This document shows positions 1 to 8,449 of a DNA stretch of 64,000 bases, piece by piece. This DNA comes from Desulfovibrio sp. (GTDB lineage Bacteria > Desulfobacterota > Desulfovibrionia > Desulfovibrionales > Desulfovibrionaceae). Location of the stretch: NCBI RefSeq assembly GCF_034006445.1, contig NZ_JAVESS010000003.1, positions 248,001 through 312,000 on the forward strand. The letters are read 5' to 3'. The position numbers and the translations under genes are program-made. The notes below the pieces were generated by a model that was not told the origin of the DNA, ran no database searches, and saw nothing but the letters and a program-made list of their open reading frames with translations. Numbering within the stretch: the stretch's first letter is position 1; each line of letters starts with the position of its first letter.

Positions 1-626
1 TCCACCCATTCGCCCCGCTCCCAGTAGCGGCCGCGCGCGGTCACTTCGCGGATATTGATTTCAGGGTTGAAGTTGGTGGCAAAGGGCTGGCCGTGGTCAC
101 CGGCATTGCAGTCGATGATGTCGAGCACATGCACTTCGTCCATCTCGTGCTTCATGACCCAGGCGGCAAAGACGTTGGTGACGCCGGGGTCAAAGCCGGA
201 ACCGAGCAGGGCGGTGAGCCCGGCTTCGCGAAAGCGTTCCGCGTAGGCCCACTGCCATTTGTATTCAAACTTGGCGGTGTCCAGCGGTTCGTAGTTGGCC
301 GTGTCCACATAGTGTACGCCGCATTCAAGGCAGGCGTCCATAATGTGCAGGTCCTGATAGGGCAGGGCCACGTTGCACACAAGGTCGGGCTTGATACTGC
401 GGATAAGCGCGCAGAGTTCGGGCACGTTGTCAGCGTCCACCTTGGCGGTGGCAATGTCCACGCCGTAGCGCGCCTTCACGCTCGCGGCGATGGCGTCGCA
501 GCGGGCTACCGTGCGGCTGGCAAGGGTGATTTTGTCAAAAGTGCCGCCTTCCTTGGCCACCTGGGCGCATTTGTGGACAACCACGCTCCCGACGCCGCCC
601 GCGCCGATGATAAGGATATTCGCCAT
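1..626 (-). CDS. Saccharopine dehydrogenase-like protein (carboxynorspermidine synthase type), 3' end outside window
   Basis: The first 208 codons of a minus-strand gene that runs off the left edge. The N-terminus carries a Rossmann dinucleotide loop (GAGGVGSVV, residues 8-16), followed by DTANYEP and GSGFDPGVTN, motifs shared by saccharopine dehydrogenase and carboxynorspermidine synthase. These enzymes reductively condense an amine with an aldehyde acid using NAD(P)H, in polyamine or lysine metabolism. Start ATG at 624-626 is preceded by a GAGGGAAG ribosome site. The exact substrate cannot be told from this half; a polyamine role is inferred from family resemblance. Confidence 0.85.
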   Translation of the reverse strand, partial: MANILIIGAGGVGSVVVHKCAQVAKEGGTFDKITLASRTVARCDAIAASVKARYGVDIATAKVDADNVPELCALIRSIKPDLVCNVALPYQDLHIMDACLECGVHYVDTANYEPLDTAKFEYKWQWAYAERFREAGLTALLGSGFDPGVTNVFAAWVMKHEMDEVHVLDIIDCNAGDHGQPFATNFNPEINIREVTARGRYWERGEWV

Positions 627-960
627 AGCTCTTCCCTCTCAGCAAGATAGGGGGTCAAAAGAAAATCCGTGCGGCTGCGCCGCCCGGTCACGTCCCATCA
701 CACAAAAAGCGCCTGTGGCCGTAAGGCCATTACGGGCGCAAAGTTTGGCTATATGCCTGCAAAGGCCGGATCAGTCAACCGCACTGTACGGAACCCGTGC
801 GATCTCTCATCCGCCGTCAGGCATACTGCCCCTGAAAATTCAAACCGTGTCTCGCAAAGGGGACGACCAACCCATACCGCATAATATGGGCAAGGCCGCG
901 TGGGCCTGAAAGCTGGTCGTTGTCCTGCCCGCAGGCTCCCGTATGTCCGCGCGGGGCCGT
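627..960. other. Intergenic region with a large inverted repeat
   Basis: No gene is seen in these 334 bases. An inverted repeat pairs 861-869 with 914-925, and a second stem pairs 871-876 with 885-890. It lies just downstream of the deacetylase gene end (minus strand) and may act as its transcript end, though no clear T run follows. Confidence 0.4.
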
Positions 961-2394
961 CTACACCCGCAAATGTTCGCGCCCGGCATCTGGCATGACG
1001 CCTGCGGCATCGCCGTCCAGCAGCAGCACGTGGGCGTAGCGTCCGGCCTTGCGGGCTTCCACGGCAAGCTCCTGTCCCTTGGCCCGGCAGGCCGGGCAGG
1101 CATGGCGCGGTATGAGCAGGCAGAGCGAACGGGCCACGCGATCCGACGCCGTTTCGATGCGTCCGAGGCCGGAGCAGTCGGCGCAGAGCCGCCAGCCTTC
1201 TGACTGCCCCTCGCTGATCATGTCTGTATCATAAAAAATATGCTTTTGCCGCACCCACCAGCGATCCTGACCCCGGCCTTCCACCCGGCCCTCAAAAGGC
1301 TCGGCGGGCGGGTTGAAATAGCAGTCGCGCACCTGCCCGCACAGGCGGGCTATGTACTGCCCCACCTTGGGATCCTGGCGCGTGGCTTGCGGCGTCCAGC
1401 CCGGCTCGCGGATGTCGCCCGCGTCCAGCCCCGCCAGGGCCATGCAGATGGCCAGGTTCACGTAAGGCAGAGCGCCGCGGATGGCATAACCGCCCTCAAG
1501 CACCGCCACATGGGGATTGAGCATTTTTGTGAGGGCCGCGTAACCCTGCGCCGACAGCTTCATGTTGGCCAGAGGATCGGTGAAGTGGTTGTCCTGCCCG
1601 GCGGAGTTGATGATGAAGTCCGGCTTGAAGTCTTCCAGAATGGGCAGCACCGCGTGTTCCACGGCGTAAAGATAGCCTTCGTCCGAGGTTTCCGGCGGCA
1701 GGGGAATGTTGATGGTGCGCCCAAGAGCGCCGGGGCCGCCGCATTCTTTAATAAAGCCCGTGCCGGGATACAGGGTGCGCCCGTCCTGATGCAGGGAAAT
1801 GAAGAGCGTGTGCGGATCGTTCCAGAACACGTCCTGGGTGCCGTCGCCGTGGTGCACGTCCGTGTCCACAATGGCGATGCGCAGGGGGCGGCCGTCGGGG
1901 TGCGGGTAGGTGTCGCGGATGTACTCCACCATGACGGCTTCATTGTTGATATTGCAGAAGCCACGATTGCCGTGCACCACGCGCATGGCGTGATGCCCCG
2001 GCGGGCGCACAAGGGCAAAGGCGCGGTCTTCGTGCCCTTCGAGCACAAGGCGGGCGGCGCGTATGGCCCCGCCTGCCGCTGCCAGGTGCGAATCCGTGCT
2101 CACGGCGCGAACCGTGGGCAGGCAGAAGTGGACACGCTCAAGCTGCGCGTGGCTGGCGAAGGCGGGGCGGTATTCCGTGATGCCGGGAATATCGAACAGC
2201 CCTTCTTCCACAAGCTGATCGCGCGTGTAGAGCAGGCGCTCCTCGCGCTCTGGATGGGTGGCGGAGATGGCCCAGTCAAAAGCGGGAAAAAAGACCACTC
2301 CCAGCCTTTGCGCGGCACGGAATGCGGCCTCTGCGCCCACCTGCGGGAAAGAGTGCGTTGCCGGGCGTTGCCCGGCCCACGGCTCAGTCATCAT
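961..2394 (-). CDS. Histone deacetylase family protein (AcuC/HDAC-like) with DnaJ-like Cys-rich tail
   Basis: About 477 residues; arginase/deacetylase fold. Residues 134-135 form the active HH pair in RPPGHHAM, and DTDVHHGDG (about 177-185) with SAGQDNHFTDP supplies the zinc-binding Asp-His-Asp set, so the enzyme should be active on an acetylated amine or protein. The deacetylase core ends near residue 350. The C-terminal extension holds CADCSGLG (near 404) and CPAC (near 433), a CxxCxGxG pattern like DnaJ zinc fingers, unusual for this family. The start at 2392-2394 (or ATG 2389-2391) overlaps the upstream 113-residue gene by about 10 bases, so the two are translationally coupled. Substrate unknown. 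Confidence 0.88.
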   Translation of the reverse strand: MMTEPWAGQRPATHSFPQVGAEAAFRAAQRLGVVFFPAFDWAISATHPEREERLLYTRDQLVEEGLFDIPGITEYRPAFASHAQLERVHFCLPTVRAVSTDSHLAAAGGAIRAARLVLEGHEDRAFALVRPPGHHAMRVVHGNRGFCNINNEAVMVEYIRDTYPHPDGRPLRIAIVDTDVHHGDGTQDVFWNDPHTLFISLHQDGRTLYPGTGFIKECGGPGALGRTINIPLPPETSDEGYLYAVEHAVLPILEDFKPDFIINSAGQDNHFTDPLANMKLSAQGYAALTKMLNPHVAVLEGGYAIRGALPYVNLAICMALAGLDAGDIREPGWTPQATRQDPKVGQYIARLCGQVRDCYFNPPAEPFEGRVEGRGQDRWWVRQKHIFYDTDMISEGQSEGWRLCADCSGLGRIETASDRVARSLCLLIPRHACPACRAKGQELAVEARKAGRYAHVLLLDGDAAGVMPDAGREHLRV

Positions 2395-2725
2395 TTTCGT
2401 CCAGCGCGTCAAAGATGTCGGCCCCGTAGCGGGCGTAGGTCACCATGCGGCCCATTTCGGCCAGACCCAGCGAATAGGCCAGGTTGCTGGCCGCCACGGC
2501 CACAAAGAGCAGGCCGTTTTCGTCGTACATGGCAAAGAGGCCGCCGTGCCCTTCTTCCTTGCGGAAGGCCACGCAGTACATGAGCTCCGGATCGCCCAGA
2601 ATACCGGCCGCCGTGTGGTTGACCGGGGGCTCGGGCAGGGCGAATTCAAAGCCTGCGGACCCGCCTTCACGGGGAATGAAATGCAGCTTGGTGCCTTCGA
2701 TCTTGAGGTCGTAAAATTCTTGCAT
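2384..2725 (-). CDS. Small conserved hypothetical protein upstream of the deacetylase
   Basis: 113 residues, no signal peptide or membrane segment, acidic C-terminus (DALDENDD). I do not recognise the family. The pattern of short strands (FYDLKIEGTKLHF, GGLFAMYDENGLLFVAV) suggests a beta-rich fold. It overlaps the deacetylase start, so the two form an operon, and a role tied to the deacetylase is an inference from position only. Confidence 0.75.
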   Translation of the reverse strand: MQEFYDLKIEGTKLHFIPREGGSAGFEFALPEPPVNHTAAGILGDPELMYCVAFRKEEGHGGLFAMYDENGLLFVAVAASNLAYSLGLAEMGRMVTYARYGADIFDALDENDD

Positions 2726-3075
2726 GGTATTCTCCCCGTCAGGCGGATTGTAAACAGGTTATGTGACAGAATTGTTATGGTCGACTGTTATGGCCGACTG
2801 TCATGCGTGGAAGCGGAATATCTGCGCTGCCGCGCTACTTGAGGAGGCGGCCGTGGTGGCCGTGGTGATGGTGCCGTGCGGTACAATGGCGCCCAGTAAT
2901 TTGGGCGGCTGCATGGGCATCATCCGCCGTGAAGACGTCCGCGCGGCGTGCCTGTGCTGTTGCTGGCCGGAACGGGCGTCTTCAATTTTTGAGAATGCTG
3001 GCGCTCAATGGCATTCCCTGGAGTAACAGATTGAAATATGAATAATTTCAGCTTGTTACTCTGAATTTCTCCGCT
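2726..3075. other. Intergenic region ending in a degenerate family C palindrome
   Basis: No convincing gene; short ORFs here are GC-frame shadows. The right end (about 3020-3079) is a hairpin, GAGTAACA pairing with TGTTACTC, that ends in GCTCTAG at the tmk stop codon. Confidence 0.5.
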
Positions 3076-3079
3076 CTAG
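3013..3079. repeat. Family C palindromic element, degenerate copy at the tmk stop
   Basis: An AT-rich hairpin resembling the TTTGAAATG..CATTTCAAA arm of family C, closing with CTCTAG. The CTA of this CTAG (3076-3078) is the TAG stop of tmk read on the minus strand. Confidence 0.55.
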
Positions 3080-3729
3080 TCGAGCCCCCTGCCACGGCGG
3101 CGCAGATGCGCCTCAATGGCCGAACGGCACTGAAGCACCACGTCTTCGGGCGGCTGCGAGGCGTCAATGATGGCAAAGCGTTCGGGCTCTTCTTCCGCCA
3201 GGGCGCGGTAGCCCCGGCGCACGCGCTCGTGAAAGTCCAGGCTTTCACTGTCAAAGCGGCCTTCGGCAATGACTATGCCGGTGGCGCGGTTGCGTTCGCC
3301 AGCGCGCTCCAGCCCGCAACGCACGGGCAGGTCCAGCAGCAGGGTCAGTTCCGGCTGAAGCCCGCCGGTGGCAGCCTGGTTGAGACCGCGCAGATATTCG
3401 ATATCCAGCCCGCGCCCATAGCCCTGATAGGCCAGCGTGGAATCCGTGAAGCGATCGCAGAGCACCACCTGCCCGGCCTCAAGGGCGGGGCTGATGACCT
3501 CGGCCACATGCTGGGCGCGGTCAGCCAGAAAAAGAAACAGCTCGGCCCGGCTGCAAAGCCCTGTGGTGCGCACGTCCAGCAGCAGTGAGCGCAGGCGTCG
3601 GCCAAGGGCGCTGCCGCCCGGTTCTCTGGTGGTGACGGGGTCGTATCCGTGGCCCTGCAGGTACTCCACAAGAAACTCGATGGCTGTGGATTTGCCCGCG
3701 CCCTCTATACCTTCAAAAGTGATAAACAT
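3076..3729 (-). CDS. tmk: Thymidylate kinase
   Basis: 217 residues, normal length. Phosphorylates dTMP to dTDP for DNA synthesis in the cytoplasm. P-loop GIEGAGKST lies at residues 6-14; the DR motif is in DRFTDSTLAYQGYGRG, and the LID region contains Arg-rich ERNRATG. The start ATG (3727-3729) follows AAGAAG; the longer open frame upstream is the shadow of the preceding gene. It overlaps the upstream YhaM-like gene by 25 bases. The TAG stop lies within the CTAG end of a repeat element. Confidence 0.96.
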   Translation of the reverse strand: MFITFEGIEGAGKSTAIEFLVEYLQGHGYDPVTTREPGGSALGRRLRSLLLDVRTTGLCSRAELFLFLADRAQHVAEVISPALEAGQVVLCDRFTDSTLAYQGYGRGLDIEYLRGLNQAATGGLQPELTLLLDLPVRCGLERAGERNRATGIVIAEGRFDSESLDFHERVRRGYRALAEEEPERFAIIDASQPPEDVVLQCRSAIEAHLRRRGRGLD

Positions 3730-4736
3730 TCTTCTTTGACCGCCTTTTTGCGGGTTGCGGGGGCGGCTTTTTCCGGTGTTCGCGCTGCCCGGTAAACGGG
3801 GCGTCCCAGGGTGGCCTGCCAGGGGGTCCAGTCCTGCCCCTCGTCGTCCAGTTGGGCGAAAAGGCCACGGCACTGGGCCATCTTGGCGTCCAGATTGTCG
3901 GCATAGTGCAGGGCCATGGCCTCGGGCGTGTGGGGCGGGCGCACCGCGCCGAACTGGAGTTCGCCGTGGTGGCTCAGGATAAGGTGCTTGAGGTGCTGCT
4001 GCAAAGGCTCTTCAAGGCCGGATTTGGTCATGAAGGGAGCCAGCATTTCTACGCCAAGCATGAGGTGCCCGAGCAGGCGGCCCTCGTCGGTATAATCGTT
4101 GGCAAGGCCGCCGGAAAATTCGCGTATCTTGCCGATATCGTGAAAGAGCGCCCCGGCCAGCAGGGTCTGACGGTCCAGTTCCGGGTACTGGTCGGCAATG
4201 CGGCGGCAAAGGGTGAAGACGCTCAGGGTATGCTCCAGCAGACCGCCCACATAGGCATGGTGTACGCCCTTGGCGGCCGGGCATATGCGAAAAGCGGCCC
4301 GCAGCTCTTCATTGTTGAAAAAGCCCTGTACCAGCTTGCGCCAGGGCGTGTGGGTAAACTCGGTCTTGATGAGCCCGTCCAGCTCCTGAAGCATGTCGTC
4401 CAGCGGATAGGGACTGGCGGGCATAAGGGCCGTGTGATCCACGGTGGCGCTTTCGGCCTCGTCGAGCAGGCGCATGTGCTCCACCGTAAGCTGTACCTGA
4501 TCGCGGTAAAGCCCGGCGCGGCCTTCAACCCAGACAAGGGAGCCGGAGGGAATCTCGCTGAAATCAGCGCTGAGGGGGCTCCATATCTTGGCTTCCAGAC
4601 TGCCGCTGGCGTCCGTCAGGGTAAGCCGCCAGTACGGCCCGTTGCGGGACTGCCCCTGCGCCGCCTGGCTTACGGCGAACAGGCCGCGCGCTTCTGACGT
4701 GGCGCTAATGTCTTTGACGTAACAACCTTTTTCCAT
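3705..4736 (-). CDS. YhaM-like 3'-5' exoribonuclease (OB fold plus HD domain)
   Basis: 343 residues. An N-terminal OB fold (about 10-90, LTLTDASGSLEAKIW) is followed by an HD domain: H in GGLLEHTLSV, the HD pair in LFHDIGKIREFSG, and the downstream His of LSHHGELQFG and metal-binding Asp in HYADNLDAKM. This order is that of YhaM/CBF1 nucleases, which trim RNA or single-stranded DNA 3' ends. The start ATG follows GGAAAG at good spacing. It shares a short overlap with tmk, so the two are co-transcribed, and diverges from surE. Confidence 0.87.
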   Translation of the reverse strand: MEKGCYVKDISATSEARGLFAVSQAAQGQSRNGPYWRLTLTDASGSLEAKIWSPLSADFSEIPSGSLVWVEGRAGLYRDQVQLTVEHMRLLDEAESATVDHTALMPASPYPLDDMLQELDGLIKTEFTHTPWRKLVQGFFNNEELRAAFRICPAAKGVHHAYVGGLLEHTLSVFTLCRRIADQYPELDRQTLLAGALFHDIGKIREFSGGLANDYTDEGRLLGHLMLGVEMLAPFMTKSGLEEPLQQHLKHLILSHHGELQFGAVRPPHTPEAMALHYADNLDAKMAQCRGLFAQLDDEGQDWTPWQATLGRPVYRAARTPEKAAPATRKKAVKEECLSLLKV

Positions 4737-4843
4737 ATATCTTTCCAGGAGCGGCCAGCGCTCCGTTCTTTTGGGTCTCCGTTTACGGCGGTGGCCGCAA
4801 CGGGTCTATGGCCCGAATTTCCCTTCTTTCCGAGGTATTGTCA

Positions 4844-5611
4844 ATGAACGTTCTCCTGACCAATGACGACGGCATCCGGGCCAGGGGCCTGCGTGCCCTG
4901 TACGCGGCTTTGATGGAAGCTGGGCACACGGTTTTCGTAGTGGCCCCCATGCGCCAGCAGTCCGGGGTGGGGCACTCGCTCACGGTTTTTGAGCCTGTGC
5001 GGGCCACGGTGATTGAAGAACCCGGCTTCACGGGCACAGGCGTTTTTGGCACGCCCACAGACTGCGTAAAGCTGGCCCTGGGGCGTCTGCTGCCCCAAAG
5101 GCCCGACCTTGTCATGTCCGGCATCAACGCCGGGGCCAACGTGGGGCCGGACATCCTGTACTCCGGCACCGTGGGGGCCGCCACCGAGGCCGCTCACGAG
5201 GAACTGCCCAGCATGGCCGTGTCGCACGACAGTTTCAGCCACAACACCGGCCCGGACGTGGACCTCATGCCCCAGGCCCGGCACGCGGTGGCTCTGGCCA
5301 GCCGCATCAACTGGGCTGAAGTGGGCCGCCGCCGGGTCATCAATGTGAACTATCCGGCCTGCCCGCTGGAGGAGGCGCGCGAACTGCGCATCTGCCCCCA
5401 GACCAGCGCCGTGTGGAAAAACGTCTATCTTGAGCGTGAAGACCCGAGGGGCGTGCCCTACTGGTGGCTTGAGGGCGAAATCCCCATGGAGAGCATCGAG
5501 CCCGATTCGGACAAGGATCTGCTCAACCGGGGGCACATCACCATGACGCCCCTGAATTTCGAGTTTACGGATCACAGGGGCATGCGCGCCCTGACAAAGA
5601 TGGGGCTTTAA
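4844..5611 (+). CDS. surE: 5'/3'-nucleotidase SurE
   Basis: 255 residues. Survival protein E removes phosphate from nucleoside monophosphates in stationary phase. The metal-binding NDD is at residues 7-9 (LLTNDDG), followed by the conserved SGINAGANVGPDILYSGTVG stretch. ATG at 4844 is preceded by GAGG; the upstream in-frame ATG at 4808 lacks a ribosome site and would add residues before the conserved MNVLLTNDDG start. The TAA stop is followed at once by a family B element. Confidence 0.95.
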   Translation: MNVLLTNDDGIRARGLRALYAALMEAGHTVFVVAPMRQQSGVGHSLTVFEPVRATVIEEPGFTGTGVFGTPTDCVKLALGRLLPQRPDLVMSGINAGANVGPDILYSGTVGAATEAAHEELPSMAVSHDSFSHNTGPDVDLMPQARHAVALASRINWAEVGRRRVINVNYPACPLEEARELRICPQTSAVWKNVYLEREDPRGVPYWWLEGEIPMESIEPDSDKDLLNRGHITMTPLNFEFTDHRGMRALTKMGL

Positions 5612-5711
5612 GGAAACGCTGCTGTATTCCGTTTGGCGGCCTTGCTTCACTTTTTTTGAAACAGTCGAGGACGGAAGCGTCCACTCCTGCTTCAAAAGTT
5701 GATCTGCTCTA
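5612..5711 (+). repeat. Family B palindromic element fused to a family C end
   Basis: Starts GGAAACGCTG directly after the surE TAA, keeps the first half of family B including the AGTCGAGGACGGAAG hairpin arm, then joins a C-type end TTGATCTGCTCTAG (to 5712). Confidence 0.75.
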
Positions 5712-6061
5712 GTTCTTCCGTTGGCCCGCAGGCGCGTAGCACGCGCGCAGACGGGCAGGCGCGACGCACCGCGTAAAAGCCGTTTCGTGTTTTAGCGCTT
5801 TGTGTATGTGTTGAATTGGCGGGGGATATGCCCCAAAACGGCCATGGGTGCGCGCCTGCCGTGGATCAAGAATCGTCAGAACGGCCAGGGATGCTCTTGT
5901 GGCGGCGTTAAACCATTCCCCTTCGCGCAAATTTGGTGTATGTGACTCTTGCTTGTAACGGGCGTTGGTGCTAGCCATGCTGTCTTGATGCCTGCATGGG
6001 CAAATGCCATTAAACTTGAGTATTTCGGCAGCCCTTGCCGCAGAAAACCACGGAGGAATTC
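5712..6061. other. Upstream region of fba
   Basis: About 350 bases without a gene; presumed promoter and leader of the fba-gap operon. The ribosome site GAGGAATTC stands just before the fba start. I see no recognisable operator. Confidence 0.4.
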
Positions 6062-6988
6062 ATGCCTCTTACCAATCCCAAAGAAATGTTTGCCGCCGCC
6101 TATGCGGGGGGCTATGCCATTGGCGCGTTCAACGTCAATAACATGGAAATAATCCAGGGCATTATGAACGCGGCCTCCGAAGAAAAGTCGCCTGTCATTC
6201 TTCAGGTTTCTTCCGGCGCGCGCAAATACGCGGGGCAGGCGTACATCATGAAGCTGGTGGAGGCCGCTCTGGACGTTGACGCCAGCGTGCCCGTGGCCGT
6301 GCACCTTGACCACGGCCCAAGCTTTGAGATGTGCCGCGACTGCATTGACGGCGGTTTTACCTCGGTCATGATCGACGGTTCGCACCTGCCCTTTGAAGAA
6401 AACATCGCCCTGACCAAACAGGTGGTGGAATACGCCCATCCCCGTGGCGTGTGGGTTGAGGCGGAGCTGGGCAAGCTGGCAGGCATTGAGGAGCATGTGC
6501 AGTCTGACGAGCACGTGTATACCGATCCCGACGAAGCTGTGGAATTTGTGGAGCGCACGGGCTGCGACTCCCTGGCCATTGCCATCGGCACAAGCCACGG
6601 CGCGTACAAGTTCAAGGGTGAGGCCAGGCTGGATTTCGACCGGCTTGAAACCATCAGCAAAAAACTGCCCGACTATCCCCTTGTGCTGCACGGCGCGTCC
6701 AGCGTGCCGCAGGAATTTGTCGCCCTGTGCAACCAGTACGGCGGCAAGGTGGGCGGAGCCAAGGGCGTGCCCGAAGACATGCTGCGCAAGGCTGCGGGCA
6801 TGGGGGTGTGCAAGATCAACGTGGATACGGACATCCGTCTGGCTGTCACGGCCTGCATCCGCCAGTACCTTGCCGAGCACCCCGAAGAGTTCGACCCCCG
6901 GTCCTATCTCAAGCCAGCCCGGGAAGCTGTCAAGAAGATGGTGGCGCACAAGATCCATAATGTGATGGGATCTTCAGGCAAAGCCTAA
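6062..6988 (+). CDS. fba: Class II fructose-bisphosphate aldolase
   Basis: 308 residues. Cleaves or forms fructose 1,6-bisphosphate; zinc enzyme of glycolysis and gluconeogenesis. Class II signatures are present: GAFNVNN near residue 22, zinc-binding HLDHG near 81-85, DGSHLPFEENI, GTSHGAYKFKGE, LHGASSVP and KINVDTDIRLA. The ATG at 6062 follows GGAGGAAT. gap lies 31 bases downstream, so the two form a glycolytic operon ending at a strong terminator after gap. Confidence 0.95.
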   Translation: MPLTNPKEMFAAAYAGGYAIGAFNVNNMEIIQGIMNAASEEKSPVILQVSSGARKYAGQAYIMKLVEAALDVDASVPVAVHLDHGPSFEMCRDCIDGGFTSVMIDGSHLPFEENIALTKQVVEYAHPRGVWVEAELGKLAGIEEHVQSDEHVYTDPDEAVEFVERTGCDSLAIAIGTSHGAYKFKGEARLDFDRLETISKKLPDYPLVLHGASSVPQEFVALCNQYGGKVGGAKGVPEDMLRKAAGMGVCKINVDTDIRLAVTACIRQYLAEHPEEFDPRSYLKPAREAVKKMVAHKIHNVMGSSGKA

Positions 6989-7019
6989 AACCACATAAGC
7001 CCTCGTCAAGGAGCGCAAC

Positions 7020-8021
7020 ATGCCCGTCAAACTGGGAATGAACGGCTTTGGCCGCATTGGCCGCTATCTGCTGCGGTTGCTGGCCGACGACCAGGATCTG
7101 CAAATCGCCGCCATCAACGCGCGCGCCGATAATGCCGCCCTGGCCTATCTTTTCAAGTATGATTCCACGTACGGCACCTTTGCGGGCAGTGTGGACCACG
7201 ACGAGAACGGCATCATAGTCAATGGACGCCACATCGCCGTGACCCGTTGCAAACCCGGTGAATGGGAATGGAAGCGCCTTGGCGTGAACATTGCCGTGGA
7301 GACCACGGGCACCATCAAGGACGCCGAGGGCCTCGCCAAACATCTGGCCTGCGGTGCTGAAAAGGTCGTCATATCCGCGCCTGCCAAGGATGTGGACGCC
7401 ATGGTCGTCATGGGCGTCAACGATCATGTGTACGACTGCGTCAAGCACAAGATCATTTCAGCCGCTTCCTGCACCACCAACTGCCTGGCCCCTGTGGCCA
7501 AGGTGCTGCACGAGAAGTTCGGCATCCGTCACGGCCTCATGACCACCATTCACAGCTACACCATGAGCCAGCGCATTCTGGACGGCACCCACAAGGACTG
7601 GCGTCGCGGCCGTGCCGCCGCCGTGTCCATGGTGCCCTCCAGCACGGGCGCGGCCAAGGCCGTGGGCATCGTGATGCCCGAGCTTGAAGGCAAGCTCAAC
7701 GGCATGTCCGTGCGTGTGCCTACCTTTGACTGTTCCCTTGTGGATCTGACCTGTGAAGTGGAACGGCACTGCGACGCCGCGGCCGTCAACGAGGCCCTCA
7801 AGGCCGCCAGTGAAGGCTCCCTGGGCGCGCACATGGGCTTTACCGAAGAACCGCTGGTTTCCATCGACTTCCGGGGCAGCACGCACGGCGGCGTGGTGGA
7901 TGCGCTCTCCACCCAGGTGCTCGACGGCACCATGGTCAAAGTACTTATCTGGTACGACAATGAAGCCGGCTTTACCAATCAGTTGCTGCGCCTGCTGCGC
8001 ATGGTGGGCGGAACCTGCTAG
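7020..8021 (+). CDS. gap: Glyceraldehyde-3-phosphate dehydrogenase, type I, with altered cofactor loop
   Basis: 333 residues. Oxidises glyceraldehyde 3-phosphate to 1,3-bisphosphoglycerate. Rossmann GFGRIGR at 9-15 and catalytic Cys in [12 protein letters not shown]. The Asp that normally ends the second strand (INDL in the other gap of this window, residue 37) is replaced: here the sequence is INARAD (N33-A34-R35). Loss of that Asp and gain of Arg is the type of change that lets GAPDH accept NADP(H); this is an inference. RBS AAGGAG precedes the ATG. Co-transcribed with fba. Confidence 0.95.
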   Translation: MPVKLGMNGFGRIGRYLLRLLADDQDLQIAAINARADNAALAYLFKYDSTYGTFAGSVDHDENGIIVNGRHIAVTRCKPGEWEWKRLGVNIAVETTGTIKDAEGLAKHLACGAEKVVISAPAKDVDAMVVMGVNDHVYDCVKHKIISAASCTTNCLAPVAKVLHEKFGIRHGLMTTIHSYTMSQRILDGTHKDWRRGRAAAVSMVPSSTGAAKAVGIVMPELEGKLNGMSVRVPTFDCSLVDLTCEVERHCDAAAVNEALKAASEGSLGAHMGFTEEPLVSIDFRGSTHGGVVDALSTQVLDGTMVKVLIWYDNEAGFTNQLLRLLRMVGGTC

Positions 8022-8044
8022 AACATTTGCGCTTTGAAATGCCA

Positions 8045-8081
8045 GGGCGGCGCGGTCTTATGGGCCGCGCCGCCCTTTTTT
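8045..8081 (+). terminator. Rho-independent terminator of fba-gap
   Basis: GGGCGGCGCGG (8045-8055) pairs exactly with CCGCGCCGCCC (8065-8075), followed by six T. Confidence 0.92.
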
Positions 8082-8120
8082 GTGGACTTGGCGTAATCTT
8101 TTTTGAAGCGCTTTGTGCTT

Positions 8121-8185
8121 TGTGGGGGAGGGACCCTTTTGCAAAAGGGTCTCCTCCCCCACGCCCCCACCCCCTAAAACTCTTA
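8121..8185 (+). repeat. Family A palindromic element, copy 1
   Basis: GTGGGGGAGGGACCCTTTTG then CAAAAGGGTCTCCTCCCCCAC, followed by the tail CGCCCCCACCCCCTAAAAC. Lies between convergent genes. Its dyad could end transcription in both directions. The rest of the gap (8186-8449) shows nothing recognisable. Confidence 0.88.
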
Positions 8186-8449
8186 TCATACTGTAATAAA
8201 GCACAAAAAATTTGCTGGTCTCAAATGTATCAAGAGGCGGTTGTAGAGTGTTTCTCAGGCATCGCTTCATCACAGAATGTGTCTGATCAAAGTGTATCTG
8301 CACCATGCCGTTGTGTTCGCTCCGGCGGGTGCGCCTTGCTTGCGCGGACAAATGATGGAGCTGCGGCTTTAACTTCTGAAAATCCCCGTTCGAGGCAGGG
8401 CGCATATCACACGGTGCGCCAGGCAAGGTGTGCAATTCATGTGTGCAGA

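Noticed and set aside
1240..2583. Long plus-strand open frame antisense to the deacetylase gene
   Set aside because: Shadow frame; the minus-strand protein has all zinc-site motifs.
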